Assembly: GCF_032484785.1 (NCBI RefSeq)
Contig: NZ_JAUETR010000001.1
Span: 2,545,501-2,609,500 of the forward strand
Reading direction: 5' to 3'
Length of the DNA stretch: 64,000 bases
Source: Bradyrhizobium sp. SZCCHNS1050
GTDB lineage: Bacteria > Pseudomonadota > Alphaproteobacteria > Rhizobiales > Xanthobacteraceae
Shown here: positions 1 to 8,727 of the stretch, piece by piece
Position numbering within the stretch: the first letter of the stretch is position 1
How the letters are laid out: the number at the start of each line of letters is the position of its first letter
Program-made: the position numbers and the translations under genes
The notes under the pieces: model-generated
Told to the model about the DNA's origin: nothing
Database searches by the model: none
Seen by the model: the letters and a program-made list of their open reading frames with translations, nothing else

Positions 1-692
1 CGCCGGTGCGCGCGATGCTTTCGAAGGACTATGCCGCGCGCCAGCGCGCCGGGATCGATCCCGCGCACGCCACCAGCGCCGGCGACGTGCTCAACACCAC
101 GCCGCTGCGGGAGGGCAGCAACACCACGCATTTTTCGGTCGTCGACAATGACGGAAATGCCGTCAGCAACACCTACACGCTGAACTTCCCCTATGGCGTC
201 GGCCTCGTCGCCGAGGGCACCGGCGTGCTGCTCAACAACGAGCTCGACGATTTCACCGCCGCGCCCGGCGCCTCGAATGCCTTCGGCCTGGTCGGCTTCG
301 AGGCCAATCTGCCCGGCCCCGGCAAGCGGCCGCTATCGTCGATGTCGCCGACCATCGTGCTGAAGGACGGCAAGCCCGTGCTCGTCACCGGCTCGCCGGG
401 CGGCAGCCGCATCATCTCGACCGTGCTGCAGGTGATCGTCGACGTGCTCGACTATCGGATGGACGTCCGCCAGGCCGTCACCGCGCCTCGCCTGCATCAC
501 CAATGGATGCCCGACGAGGTCCGAATCGAGAAGGGTTTTGCCGAGGACGTGCTCGCCGGTCTGCGCGCCCGAGGTCACAAGCTCGAGGAGCCGATGGGAC
601 GGACTTCGGCCAACTCCATCCTGGTGACGTCGGATGGATTCGTCGGCGCGCCGGATCCGCGCAGCAAGGGCGCCACCGCAGCCGGGCGCTGA
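1..692 (+). CDS. ggt: Gamma-glutamyltransferase, C-terminal part (5' truncated by window edge)
   Basis: Gamma-glutamyltranspeptidase cleaves glutathione and other gamma-glutamyl compounds, normally in the periplasm; the precursor cuts itself into two subunits. The frame is open from the window edge, so the start lies upstream. The small subunit is visible: the sequence TTHFSVVD begins with the catalytic, N-terminal Thr (codon 123-125), followed by NNELDDF and the SSMSP oxyanion motif (about 348-362). Everything after the autocleavage site appears intact and ends at a normal stop. The large subunit and any signal peptide are outside the window. Identity is firm; substrate range is not visible. 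Confidence 0.93.
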   Translation, partial: PVRAMLSKDYAARQRAGIDPAHATSAGDVLNTTPLREGSNTTHFSVVDNDGNAVSNTYTLNFPYGVGLVAEGTGVLLNNELDDFTAAPGASNAFGLVGFEANLPGPGKRPLSSMSPTIVLKDGKPVLVTGSPGGSRIISTVLQVIVDVLDYRMDVRQAVTAPRLHHQWMPDEVRIEKGFAEDVLAGLRARGHKLEEPMGRTSANSILVTSDGFVGAPDPRSKGATAAGR

Positions 693-844
693 GGCGCCGG
701 TTCCCAGGCGATGTCGGACATCGCGGCCCCGGATGACGATTTGCCGCCGCCCGGCGGGGCCCCGCACCCGCTTCCCTCCGTTGGCGTGGTGACCGAGGCG
801 CGTTAGAAGCATACAAGGGCGCAGCGAGGCTCGCCCGCGAGACG

Positions 845-2266
845 GTGTCGGACGTTCTGGTGCATTTGCGAAGATTCGTGGTCGGTCTGCTGGTGTTTGC
901 GGCCCTGCTGGTGGCGGGGTGGCTCACCTATCGGCCTGACCGGGCGCTGCGCGTCGCGACCAGCGCGGTCGCCGAGATGATCTGCGCCAAGACCTACGTC
1001 TCCGGCTTCGATCCGCAAACGGTGTTTGCGGAGACCATGGAACGGCCCGGTCTGCGCCGGCTGCGGGCCGTGATGCGCTACCGGGTGGAGCCGGACATGC
1101 GCATGGTGGAGGCGTCGCTGCTCGGCCTGCACGCCACCCGGGCCACGTATCATGACGGTCTCGGTTGCGTGACGCTCCAGGGCCAGAAGCCGCCTTACGT
1201 GCCTCACACCGACGTCGCTGCGCTGCGTGCCGCGGCGCCCGCTCCCGCGTTGCCCGACTTCGCGGACAACACGGCGGTGGAGCCCAGCGATCCCGCGCTG
1301 AAGGCAGCGCTCGATCACGCCTTCGAGGAGCCGGCCAACCCGCCGTTCCGCCGCACCAAGGCGGTCGTCGTCGTCAAGGACGGTCGCCTGGTCGCGGAGC
1401 GCTATGCGCCGAACATCGGCGTCGATACGCCGCTCCTGGGCTTCTCGATGACCAAGACGGTCACCAATGCGCTGCTGGGCATCCTCACCCGGCAGGGCAG
1501 ACTGAGCCCGTCGGTCCCGGCGCCGGTTGCGGAATGGCGCGAAGCCGGAGATCCGCGCCACGACATCACCATCGAGCAGTTGATGCGCATGACATCAGGT
1601 CTGGCGCTGGACGAGACCAATTCCGGCTTCGACCCGTCGAGCCAGATGGATATCCACCGCGACATGGCGGCGTTCGCGGTGCATGCGCCGCTGATCGCGC
1701 CGCCCGGCCAGCGCTGGGCCTATTCGAGCGCGAGCACCCAGATCCTGGCACGCATCATCCGCGATGCCGCCGGCGGTCCCGAGCAGGCGATCGAACTCGC
1801 GTGGCGCGAGCTGTTCCATCCGCTCGGCATGCGCAGCGCGACGCTGCAGTTCGACGGCACCGGCACGCTGCAAGGTTACGGCAACATGCTGGCGAGCGCG
1901 CGCGACTGGGCGAAGCTGGGGCTGCTCTATCTCGGTGACGGCGTCGCCGGGGACAAGCGCATCCTGCCCGAGGGCTGGGTGGCGATGTCGGCGGCCGCGA
2001 CGCTGGACACCGACTATGGCGCGGGACTGTGGACGAACCGCAGCCAGCATTTTCACGCGCTGGGACGGGCGCGCGCCGGCATCCCGGCCGACGCGTTCTT
2101 CGCCTTCGGCCTGCTCGGCCAGCGGCTCGTGATCATGCCGAGCCAGCGCATGGTGGTGGTCCGGCTCGGCGATTCCGTGGATCCGGACGGCGACATCAAA
2201 GGCGTCGCCCGGCTCGTGCGCGAGGTGATTGCGGCGACCGCGGCGCCGGCGACGGCCGCCAAATAG
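845..2266 (+). CDS. Serine hydrolase, class C beta-lactamase / penicillin-binding fold
   Basis: A 473-residue member of the beta-lactamase-related family (PF00144). Residues 10-28 form an N-terminal hydrophobic anchor or signal. The nucleophile motif SxxK is SMTK at 201-204 and the second motif is YSS at 293-295. This family includes esterases, D-aminopeptidases and 6-aminohexanoate-dimer hydrolases, so true beta-lactamase activity should not be assumed. The start is a GTG at 845, chosen because it gives the complete membrane segment. The gene converges on the GST gene, with only 3 bases between the two stops. Confidence 0.85.
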   Translation: MSDVLVHLRRFVVGLLVFAALLVAGWLTYRPDRALRVATSAVAEMICAKTYVSGFDPQTVFAETMERPGLRRLRAVMRYRVEPDMRMVEASLLGLHATRATYHDGLGCVTLQGQKPPYVPHTDVAALRAAAPAPALPDFADNTAVEPSDPALKAALDHAFEEPANPPFRRTKAVVVVKDGRLVAERYAPNIGVDTPLLGFSMTKTVTNALLGILTRQGRLSPSVPAPVAEWREAGDPRHDITIEQLMRMTSGLALDETNSGFDPSSQMDIHRDMAAFAVHAPLIAPPGQRWAYSSASTQILARIIRDAAGGPEQAIELAWRELFHPLGMRSATLQFDGTGTLQGYGNMLASARDWAKLGLLYLGDGVAGDKRILPEGWVAMSAAATLDTDYGAGLWTNRSQHFHALGRARAGIPADAFFAFGLLGQRLVIMPSQRMVVVRLGDSVDPDGDIKGVARLVREVIAATAAPATAAK

Positions 2267-2269
2267 CGC

Positions 2270-2935
2270 TCAGCGGCCGACCTCGTAGGGCCCGCCCTTC
2301 TCCAGCGCGATCTTGTAGGCCGGCCGTTCCTCGATGCGGGCGAGGAAATCCATCGCCCGCGGATGGCCCTGCTCCAGGCCGCCGCGCGATGCCGCCGCCT
2401 GCAGCGGGAAGCTCATTTGGATGTCGGCCGCGGTGAACGAATCGCCCGCAAACCACTCGCTCTTCTGCAGCTCGCTTTCCCAGAACGCCATGTGCTGCTT
2501 CAATTGCGGATTGACCAGCGTGCTCAAGGCCTGGTTCGACACCTTGCGCACGATCGGACGGAGCAGCGCCGGCGCGCGCTTCGGCATGATGTTGAACAGC
2601 AGCTTCAGCAGCAGCAGCGGCATCGCCGAGCCCTCGGCGTAGTGCAGCCAGTACGAATAGCGCAGCCGCTCCGGCGTCTTCGGCGGCGGGATCAGCCGTC
2701 CCTCGCCATAGGTCTCGATCAGATATTCGACGATCGCGCCGGACTCCGCGACCGTGTTGCCGTCGTCGGTGATCACGGGCGACTTGCCGAGCGGATGGAT
2801 GGCGCGCAGCTCCTTGGGCGCGCGCATGTCCGGCTGGCGCTCGTAGCGAATGATCTCGTAGGGCACGCCGAGCTCCTCGAGCAGCCAGAGCACGCGTTGC
2901 GAGCGGGAATTGTTGAGGTGGTGAACGGTCAGCAT
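2270..2935 (-). CDS. Glutathione S-transferase family protein
   Basis: 221 residues. The N-terminal thioredoxin-like domain begins MLTVHHLNNSRSQRVLW, where the SRSQR segment sits at the glutathione-activating position. It also contains the ESGAIVEYL segment typical of the glutathione-binding site, and is followed by an all-helical C-terminal domain containing FTAADIQMSF. It probably conjugates glutathione to electrophiles or reduces peroxides in the cytoplasm; the substrate is unknown. The frame extends further upstream, but the ATG at 2935 gives the standard GST start. It is divergent from the DUF2239 gene, and a palindrome in the gap could serve both. Confidence 0.9.
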   Translation of the reverse strand: MLTVHHLNNSRSQRVLWLLEELGVPYEIIRYERQPDMRAPKELRAIHPLGKSPVITDDGNTVAESGAIVEYLIETYGEGRLIPPPKTPERLRYSYWLHYAEGSAMPLLLLKLLFNIMPKRAPALLRPIVRKVSNQALSTLVNPQLKQHMAFWESELQKSEWFAGDSFTAADIQMSFPLQAAASRGGLEQGHPRAMDFLARIEERPAYKIALEKGGPYEVGR

Positions 2936-3030
2936 GGGGTTCCCAGGGACGGATCGAGTGGCGGGCGCCGTTCCGTAGCAGGACAGGACGGGTTCGGCGA
3001 GGCGTCCTCGGCGCTGCAGGCGGCACAATA

Positions 3031-3044
3031 ATTATCCGGGTAAT
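3031..3044. promoter_or_regulatory. Imperfect palindrome between GST and DUF2239 genes (candidate operator)
   Basis: ATTATCCGGGTAAT is an AT-armed, CG-centred near-palindrome in the divergent 161-bp gap, 53 bases before the DUF2239 start. A partial copy of its centre (CCCGGGT) follows at about 3061. The position suits a repressor site; the regulator is unknown. Confidence 0.4.
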
Positions 3045-3096
3045 ATTGACTTTAATTTCACCCGGGTCTTATTAGGCGCATCACAGGGACCAAGCC

Positions 3097-3669
3097 ATGG
3101 ACACTTTCACCGCGTTTGCCGGCCAGACCCGGGTCGCCGCCGGGCCGCTGCCCAAGGTGGCGCTGGTGCTGAAACACGCCGCGCCGAACACCGAGCCGAT
3201 CGTGATCTTCAGCGACCGCACCGGGCAGCCGATCGACCTCGATCTGCGCGGCAGCGACCGGGAGATCCTGGCGCGCCTGCCGGTCGACGCCGGCGCGGTC
3301 GCAGACCAGCCGACGAGCGGGCCGCGCGGCCGCGGCCGGCCGAAGCTCGGGGTCGTGGCCCGCGAGGTCACCTTGCTGCCGCAGCACTGGGACTGGCTGA
3401 ACGCGCAGCCGGGCGGCGCCTCGGTGGCATTGCGCAAGCTGGTCCACGAGGCCCGCCGCGTCAGCGGCGACACCGACCGCGCCCGCGAGGCGCGCGACGC
3501 GGCCTATCACTTCATGTCGGGGATCGGTAGCAACCTGCCGCAATTCGAGGAGGCCTCCCGGGCGCTGTTCGCCGGCGATCTCGGCCGCTTCGCCGCGCTG
3601 ATCGCGGACTGGCCGGCCGACATCCGCGACCATGCGGTGGCGCTCGCAAATCGCCACAGGGCCGATTGA
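3097..3669 (+). CDS. DUF2239 family protein
   Basis: 190 residues matching the DUF2239 pattern. The N-terminal part (MDTFTAFAGQTRVA to about residue 60) contains IFSDRTGQPIDLDLRG. It is followed by a GRGRPKLGVVAREVTLLP segment and a helical tail with LNAQPGGASVALRKLVHEAR. The 'LLPxHWxWL' segment followed by Ala/Arg-rich helices is characteristic of the family, whose function is not established. There is no signal peptide or membrane segment, so it is cytoplasmic. It is divergent from the GST gene. Confidence 0.8.
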   Translation: MDTFTAFAGQTRVAAGPLPKVALVLKHAAPNTEPIVIFSDRTGQPIDLDLRGSDREILARLPVDAGAVADQPTSGPRGRGRPKLGVVAREVTLLPQHWDWLNAQPGGASVALRKLVHEARRVSGDTDRAREARDAAYHFMSGIGSNLPQFEEASRALFAGDLGRFAALIADWPADIRDHAVALANRHRAD

Positions 3670-3781
3670 GATCGGCTGATTTCAACAGCCAGCGGGAGCG
3701 GCCGTTCGCGGCCGCTCTCATTCCAATTCCTCGCAACGCGACCGTGCTCCGAATGAAGAGCGGTCGACGGAGAACCATGCC

Positions 3782-5134
3782 GTGTCGCCGCCAACCGCCT
3801 CGCTGCGCAAGCCGTTCCTGATGTTCGTCGTTCCGATGATGCTGAGCAACACGCTGCAATCGCTGTTCGGCACCATCAACAATGTCTATCTCGGCCAGAT
3901 GATCGGCGTCGATGCGCTCGCCGCGGTCTCGGTGTTCTTCCCGGCGATGTTCTTCTTCGTCTCCTTCGTCATGGGCCTCGGCTCGGGCGCCGGCGTTCTG
4001 ATCGGACAGGCCTGGGGCGCCGGCGAGCCCGCCAAGGTGAAGCAGGTCGCCGGCACGACGCTGACCATTGCGCTGCTGCTCGGCGGCCTGATCGCGGTGC
4101 TCGGCGGCCTGTTCAGCCGCGAATTGCTGACCGCGCTCGCCACGCCCGCCAACATCCTCGATGCCGCCGCGGGCTATGCCCGCATCATGATGATCACGAT
4201 GCCGCTGACCTTCGCCTACATCCTGCTGTCGTCGCAGATGCGCGGCGTCGGCGACACCGTGACGCCGCTGGCCTCGCTCGCCGCGTCGACGACGCTCGGG
4301 CTGGTGCTCACCCCGGTGTTCATCCGCGGCTGGCTCGGCGCGCCCGTGCTCGGCGTCGCCAGCGCCGCCTGGGCGTCGGCGATCTCGACCCTGACCACGC
4401 TGGCCTGGCTCCACGTCCATCTGCGCCGGCGCAAGCATCCGCTGGCGATCGATGCGGCCTTCCTGCAGGGCATGCTGCCTGATCCGAAGCTGCTGCGGGC
4501 GGTGCTGCGGCTCGGCATCCCCGCCGCGATCGGCATGATCGTGATGTCCTTGGCCGAGATGGTGCTGATCGGCCTCGTCAACGGCTTCGGCTCGGACGCG
4601 ACGGCGGCCTATGGCGCGGTCAACCAGGTGCTGGGCTATGTGCAGTTTCCGGCGCTGTCGATCGCGATCTCGGTCTCGATCTTCGGCGCCCAGGCGATCG
4701 GCCGCGGCCAGGCCGAGCAGATCGGCGACATCGTGCGGACGGGCATCGAGATGAACGTGGTGCTGACCGGCGGCCTGGTCGCGATCGGCTATCTGTTCTC
4801 ACGGGTGCTGATGGGTTTCTTCATCACCGACCCTGCCGTCATCGAGGTGGCGCAGCATTCGCTGCATATCGTGCTGTGGAGCTCCGTGCTGTTCGGCATG
4901 TCCATCACGTTCTCGTCGGCGATGCGCGCCTCCGGGACGGTATGGATGCCGTTGGCGATCTCGGCGTTTGCGATCGCCGCGATCGAGGTGCCCGCCGCCA
5001 CCTGGCTCAGCCGCAGCATCGGGCTCGACGGCGTCTGGCTCGCCTATCCCATCACGTTCGCCGCGATGATGCTGCTGCAGATGAGCTATTATCTCCTGGT
5101 ATGGCGCAAGCGGACGGTGCGCCGGATGATCTGA
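3782..5134 (+). CDS. MATE family efflux transporter
   Basis: 450 residues with about twelve hydrophobic segments arranged as two six-helix halves (roughly 15-215 and 240-445), the normal architecture and length of a MATE exporter. N-terminal signatures include PMMLSNTLQSLFGTINNVYLGQ and GLGSGAGVLIGQAWGAG (written here as family segments). MATE proteins expel cationic or amphiphilic compounds in exchange for Na+ or H+ across the inner membrane; the substrate cannot be read. The start is GTG at 3782, just before the first helix. Confidence 0.92.
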   Translation: MSPPTASLRKPFLMFVVPMMLSNTLQSLFGTINNVYLGQMIGVDALAAVSVFFPAMFFFVSFVMGLGSGAGVLIGQAWGAGEPAKVKQVAGTTLTIALLLGGLIAVLGGLFSRELLTALATPANILDAAAGYARIMMITMPLTFAYILLSSQMRGVGDTVTPLASLAASTTLGLVLTPVFIRGWLGAPVLGVASAAWASAISTLTTLAWLHVHLRRRKHPLAIDAAFLQGMLPDPKLLRAVLRLGIPAAIGMIVMSLAEMVLIGLVNGFGSDATAAYGAVNQVLGYVQFPALSIAISVSIFGAQAIGRGQAEQIGDIVRTGIEMNVVLTGGLVAIGYLFSRVLMGFFITDPAVIEVAQHSLHIVLWSSVLFGMSITFSSAMRASGTVWMPLAISAFAIAAIEVPAATWLSRSIGLDGVWLAYPITFAAMMLLQMSYYLLVWRKRTVRRMI

Positions 5135-5238
5135 CGCACCACCGGCGTCTTCCGGCCGCTGGAATATGATGACCGTCATAAAACCCTGGACGGAGCTGCT
5201 GCGCTGGACCACAATGTGAAAAACCGAGGAGACCGCCC

Positions 5239-5847
5239 ATGAGCCGTCCTGCGCCAGAATTCATGTTCGACTTCGGCAGTCCCAACGCCTATCTGAGCCA
5301 TGAGGCGATCCCGGCGATCGTGAAGCGGATCGGCGTCCAGTTCTATTATGTCCCGGTGCTGCTCGGCGGCATCTTCAAGGCGACCAACAACAAGTCGCCC
5401 GCCGAGTCGCTCGCCGGCATCAAGAACAAGCGTGAGTTCCACGAGGTCGAGACGCAGCGCTTCCTCAAGCGCTACCACGTGAAGCCCTGGGTCTGGAATC
5501 CGTACTTCCCGGTGAATACGCTGAACTTGATGCGCGCGGCCATCGCCGCCCAGCTCGAAGGCGTGTTCGAGGCCTATGTCGACGCGGCGTTCCACCACAT
5601 GTGGCGCGAGCCGAAGAAGATGGACGATCCCGAGATCGCGATCGCCGCGATCACATCCTCCGGGCTCGACGGGGCCAAGCTGTTCGCCCGCGCCCAGGAG
5701 CCCGAGGTCAAGGCGAAGCTCGTGGAGAACACCCAGCGCGCGGTCGAGCGCGGCGCGTTCGGCTCGCCGACCTTTTTCGTCGGCAACGAGATGTTCTTCG
5801 GCAAGGAACAGCTGCGCGACGTCGAGGACTACATCCTAGGCAGGTAA
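5239..5847 (+). CDS. 2-hydroxychromene-2-carboxylate isomerase-like (DsbA-fold) protein
   Basis: 202 residues. The N-terminal FDFGSPNAYL (10-19) carries Ser14 at the position of the catalytic/GSH-activating residue of HCCA isomerases (NahD, kappa-class GST). FGSPTFFVG at 174-182 is the conserved cis-Pro loop. NahD-type enzymes isomerise hydroxychromene carboxylates in naphthalene breakdown with glutathione. No other naphthalene genes are nearby, so the physiological substrate is probably different. A good ribosome binding site (GAGGAGA) precedes the ATG. An SDR gene follows on the same strand after a repeat. Confidence 0.85.
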   Translation: MSRPAPEFMFDFGSPNAYLSHEAIPAIVKRIGVQFYYVPVLLGGIFKATNNKSPAESLAGIKNKREFHEVETQRFLKRYHVKPWVWNPYFPVNTLNLMRAAIAAQLEGVFEAYVDAAFHHMWREPKKMDDPEIAIAAITSSGLDGAKLFARAQEPEVKAKLVENTQRAVERGAFGSPTFFVGNEMFFGKEQLRDVEDYILGR

Positions 5848-5854
5848 TCGCCGT

Positions 5855-5923
5855 CGTCGCGAGCGAAGCGAAGCGATCCAGAGCCACGACGAAGGACTGG
5901 ATTGCTTCGCTGCTCGCAATGAC
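5855..5923. repeat. Intergenic palindromic repeat (GCGAAGC-rich)
   Basis: The segment around 5860-5880 is repeated in inverted orientation at about 5898-5918 (arms resemble CGAGCGAAGCGAAGCGATCC, with mismatches). It sits between two same-strand genes and resembles dispersed extragenic palindromes of Bradyrhizobium. Confidence 0.6.
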
Positions 5924-5947
5924 GCCTCGGGAGAACGGAGAGCAAGC

Positions 5948-6685
5948 ATGCAGCAGCGCAACGCCACCGTCGCGGTCGTCGGGGCCGGCGACTACATCGG
6001 CGCCGAGATCGTCAAGAAGTTCGCGTCCGAAGGCTTCACGGTGTTCGCCGGCCGCCGCAATGGCGACAAGCTCGCGCCGCTGGTCGCGGAGGTCGAGAGC
6101 GCCGGCGGGCGGATCGTGGCGCGCTCGCTCGATGCCCGCAAGGAGGACGAGACCACCGCCTTCCTCAACGACGCCGACAAGCATGCGCCGCTGGAGGTCG
6201 TGATCTTCAATGTCGGCGCCAACGTCAACTTCCCGATCCTCGAGACGACGGACCGCGTGTTCCGCAAGGTCTGGGAGATGGCGTGCTGGGCCGGCTTCGT
6301 CACCGGGCGCGAGGCCGCCCGGCTGATGCTGCCGCGCGGCGGCGGCAAGATCTTCTTCACCGGCGCGACCGCCTCGCTGCGCGGCGGCGCCGGCTTCGCC
6401 GCCTTCGCCTCCGCCAAGTTCGGCCTCCGCGCGGTGGCGCAGGCGATGGCGCGCGAACTGATGCCGCAGAACATCCATGTCGCCCATCTGATCATCGATT
6501 CCGGCGTCGACACCGCCTGGGTGCGCGAGCGCCGCGCCCAGCTCTGGGGCCAGGAGGCGCTGGACAATCCCGACCTGCTGATGCCGCCGTCCTCGGTTGC
6601 CGGCGCCTATTGGCAGCTCTACCAGCAGCCGAAGAGCGCCTGGACCTTCGAAATGGAGATCCGGCCGTTTGGCGAGAAGTGGTAG
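5948..6685 (+). CDS. SDR-fold protein with substituted catalytic Tyr
   Basis: 245 residues with the NAD(P)-binding GxGxxIG motif at 12-18 and FNVGAN at 87-92, in place of the usual NNAG. The catalytic YxxxK reads FASAK (153-157), so the Tyr is Phe while the Lys remains. The usual catalytic Ser region reads FFTGATAS, with Ala/Thr at the expected position. The fold is clearly a classical short-chain dehydrogenase, but standard hydride-transfer chemistry looks compromised; it may use other residues or bind nucleotide without catalysis. A PanE-like reductase gene follows on the same strand. Confidence 0.85.
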   Translation: MQQRNATVAVVGAGDYIGAEIVKKFASEGFTVFAGRRNGDKLAPLVAEVESAGGRIVARSLDARKEDETTAFLNDADKHAPLEVVIFNVGANVNFPILETTDRVFRKVWEMACWAGFVTGREAARLMLPRGGGKIFFTGATASLRGGAGFAAFASAKFGLRAVAQAMARELMPQNIHVAHLIIDSGVDTAWVRERRAQLWGQEALDNPDLLMPPSSVAGAYWQLYQQPKSAWTFEMEIRPFGEKW

Positions 6686-6687
6686 AG

Positions 6688-6760
6688 GCGAATAGCGAAT
6701 AGGGAGTAGCGAATAGGGAATGGAGCCTATTCCCATTCGCTACTCGCCATTCGCCACTCG
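6688..6760. repeat. Intergenic inverted repeat built of GCGAATAG units
   Basis: Tandem units GCGAATAG / GGAGTAGCGAATAGGGAA are followed by their inverted counterparts (TATTCCCATTCGCTACTCGC). The whole forms a long imperfect hairpin between the SDR and PanE-like genes. It may act as a weak terminator or mRNA stabiliser; it is a dispersed repeat type. Confidence 0.65.
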
Positions 6761-6798
6761 CTTCTGCATGATGCGGCCCGCTCACGGAGGATCCACCC

Positions 6799-7722
6799 AT
6801 GCGTATTCTCGTCGTCGGCGCCGGCGCCATCGGCGGCTATTTCGGCGGCCGGCTGCTGCAGTCCGGAGCCGATGTCACATTCCTGGTCCGCCCGCGGCGC
6901 GCGGCTGAGCTCGCCAGTGCCGGCCTCGTGATCCGCAGTCCGACCGGTGACGTCACCTTGCCCAATCCGCCGACGGTGCAGGCGGACGGTTTGAAGCAAC
7001 ACTTCGACGTCGTGCTGCTGAGCTGCAAGGCCTTCGATCTCGACGACGCGATCGGCTCGTTTGCACCGGCGGTGGGACCTGACACCGCGATCATTCCGAT
7101 GCTCAACGGCATGAAGCACCTCGACGTGCTCGACGCCAGGTTCGGGCGCGCGCGCGTGCTCGGCGGGCTCTGCGCCATCGCCGCGACCTTGAACGAACAG
7201 CGCGAGGTGGTGCAGCTGCAGCCGATGCAGTCGCTGAGCTTCGGCGAGCGCGACGGCGGATCGTCGGAGCGCGTCCGCGCGATCTTCGAAATTTTCCAGC
7301 GCGGCAATTTCAATGCGTCGGCCAGCGAGAACATCATGCAGGACATGTGGGAGAAGTGGGTGTTCCTGTCCTCGCTCGCCGCGTCGACCACCTTGATGCG
7401 CGGGCCGGTCGGCGTGATCCTGACCGCGCCGGGCGGCAAGGATTTCCTGCTCGGCATGCTCGACGAATGCAGCGCCACCGCTGCGGCCGCCGGCTACCCT
7501 CCGGCCGGCGCCTTCTTCCAGCGTGTCTCCGGCATGCTCACGGCGGAGGGATCACCGATGACCGCCTCGATGTTCCGCGATCTCCGCGCCGGCCTGCCGG
7601 TCGAGGCCGATCACGTCATCGGCGATCTCGTCGCCCGCGCCGATGCCGCCAAGGTCCCGGTGCCACGGCTGCGCATATCCTACACCCAGCTGAAGGTGTA
7701 CGAGGCTCAGCGGCAAAGTTGA
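6799..7722 (+). CDS. Ketopantoate reductase family protein (ApbA/PanE)
   Basis: 307 residues with a Rossmann motif GAGAIGGYFGG at 7-17 and a conserved Lys186 in DMWEKWVFLSSLAASTT, the position of the catalytic Lys of 2-dehydropantoate 2-reductase. The enzyme reduces 2-dehydropantoate to pantoate with NADPH in CoA synthesis. Bradyrhizobia carry many paralogues of this family, so a role on another 2-oxo acid is equally possible; I leave the symbol blank. A GGAGGA ribosome binding site lies just before the ATG. Confidence 0.85.
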   Translation: MRILVVGAGAIGGYFGGRLLQSGADVTFLVRPRRAAELASAGLVIRSPTGDVTLPNPPTVQADGLKQHFDVVLLSCKAFDLDDAIGSFAPAVGPDTAIIPMLNGMKHLDVLDARFGRARVLGGLCAIAATLNEQREVVQLQPMQSLSFGERDGGSSERVRAIFEIFQRGNFNASASENIMQDMWEKWVFLSSLAASTTLMRGPVGVILTAPGGKDFLLGMLDECSATAAAAGYPPAGAFFQRVSGMLTAEGSPMTASMFRDLRAGLPVEADHVIGDLVARADAAKVPVPRLRISYTQLKVYEAQRQS

Positions 7723-7786
7723 CCGCAGTGGCCGGATAGTCAGGCGATTTAGGTTGATCAGGCACAGTCCCCGAGGCAAGTACAGG

Positions 7787-7937
7787 TGTCGTCCCTGCGA
7801 ACGCAGGGACCCATACTCCGCGGCCGCGGTGAGGCAGGCAACTCGCAGCGAAATCCCTCGATGGACTCCGCGGTATGGGTCCCGGATCGGCGCCCACCAA
7901 CGCTTCGCGTCGGCAGGCTTGTCCGGGACGACAGCTG
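7787..7937. repeat. Dispersed palindromic repeat (GTCGTCCCTGCG family)
   Basis: Starts GTCGTCCCTGCGAACGCAGG and ends in the inverted partner, which here has diverged (GGGTCCCGGATC ... CGGGACGAC). The same family occurs in more perfect form at 27894-28010. It lies between the convergent PanE-like and cytochrome c genes and fills most of that gap. Confidence 0.7.
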
Positions 7938-7973
7938 TGGGTGTGGCGCGAGACCCCATCCCATCACCAGCAA

Positions 7974-8600
7974 CTACAGATGCGCCAGATAATGCGCGAG
8001 CGCCGTGATCTCCTCGTCGCTCAGCGGATAGGCAACATCCGTCATCGCCGCCTGGCTGCCGCCGACGCGCTGGCCGCTCTTATAGTCGTGCAGCGCCTTG
8101 ACGAGATATTCCTCGCGCTGGCCGGCGAGCCGCGCCACGCCCTTGGTGCCGGCATAGCTGTCGAGATGGCACGAGGCGCAGCGGCGGCCGGCGGCGGCTT
8201 GCGCGCCTTTGGCCGACAGATCCGGATCATTGTCGGGCGGCGCCTTGGCCGGCTGCAGCGAGGCGAAATAGGCGCCGAGATTGCGGATATCCTCGTTGGT
8301 GAGCTGATCGACGATCGGCTTCATCGCCTCGTTCTTGCGTGTGCCGGCGCGGAAGAACACGAGCTGCCACTGGATGAACTGATCCTGCTGGCCGGCGAGC
8401 GAAGGAATGTTCTCGGTCTGCGAGATGCCGTTCTCGCCGTGACAGCCGGCGCAGAGCTCGGCCTTGGCCTTGCCTGCCTCGAGATCGGCCGCGGAGGCCG
8501 GACGCGCCGCAAGCACGAGCAAGAGCGTCAGCGCGGCCGCTGCTGCCTGGCACATTCTGGAGGTCCCTGGAGTCATCGCGGGGGTTCTCGCTCCCATCAT
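7974..8600 (-). CDS. Dihaem cytochrome c (c4-like), secreted
   Basis: Up to 208 residues. A signal peptide ends in ARPASA, and two haem-binding CxxCH motifs follow: CAGCH near residue 51 and CASCH near 141, one in each of two similar domains, the cytochrome c4 arrangement. Starts at 8600, 8576 or 8555 are possible; the last (MCQAAAAALTLL) gives the shortest normal signal peptide. It lies 128 bases downstream of the sugar dehydrogenase gene on the same strand, so it probably accepts electrons from that periplasmic dehydrogenase. Confidence 0.9.
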   Translation of the reverse strand: MMGARTPAMTPGTSRMCQAAAAALTLLLVLAARPASAADLEAGKAKAELCAGCHGENGISQTENIPSLAGQQDQFIQWQLVFFRAGTRKNEAMKPIVDQLTNEDIRNLGAYFASLQPAKAPPDNDPDLSAKGAQAAAGRRCASCHLDSYAGTKGVARLAGQREEYLVKALHDYKSGQRVGGSQAAMTDVAYPLSDEEITALAHYLAHL

Positions 8601-8727
8601 TGCTATGGCGCGCGGACCGGCCTTCGGTCGATGAGCGGTACCTCGCCCCCGGTCAACGCGCGACTATCAAAATAGTTGGGGCTGCGGCCGCCGTAAGGCA
8701 GCGCGCAGCCCCGCTTTCACGACGAGC

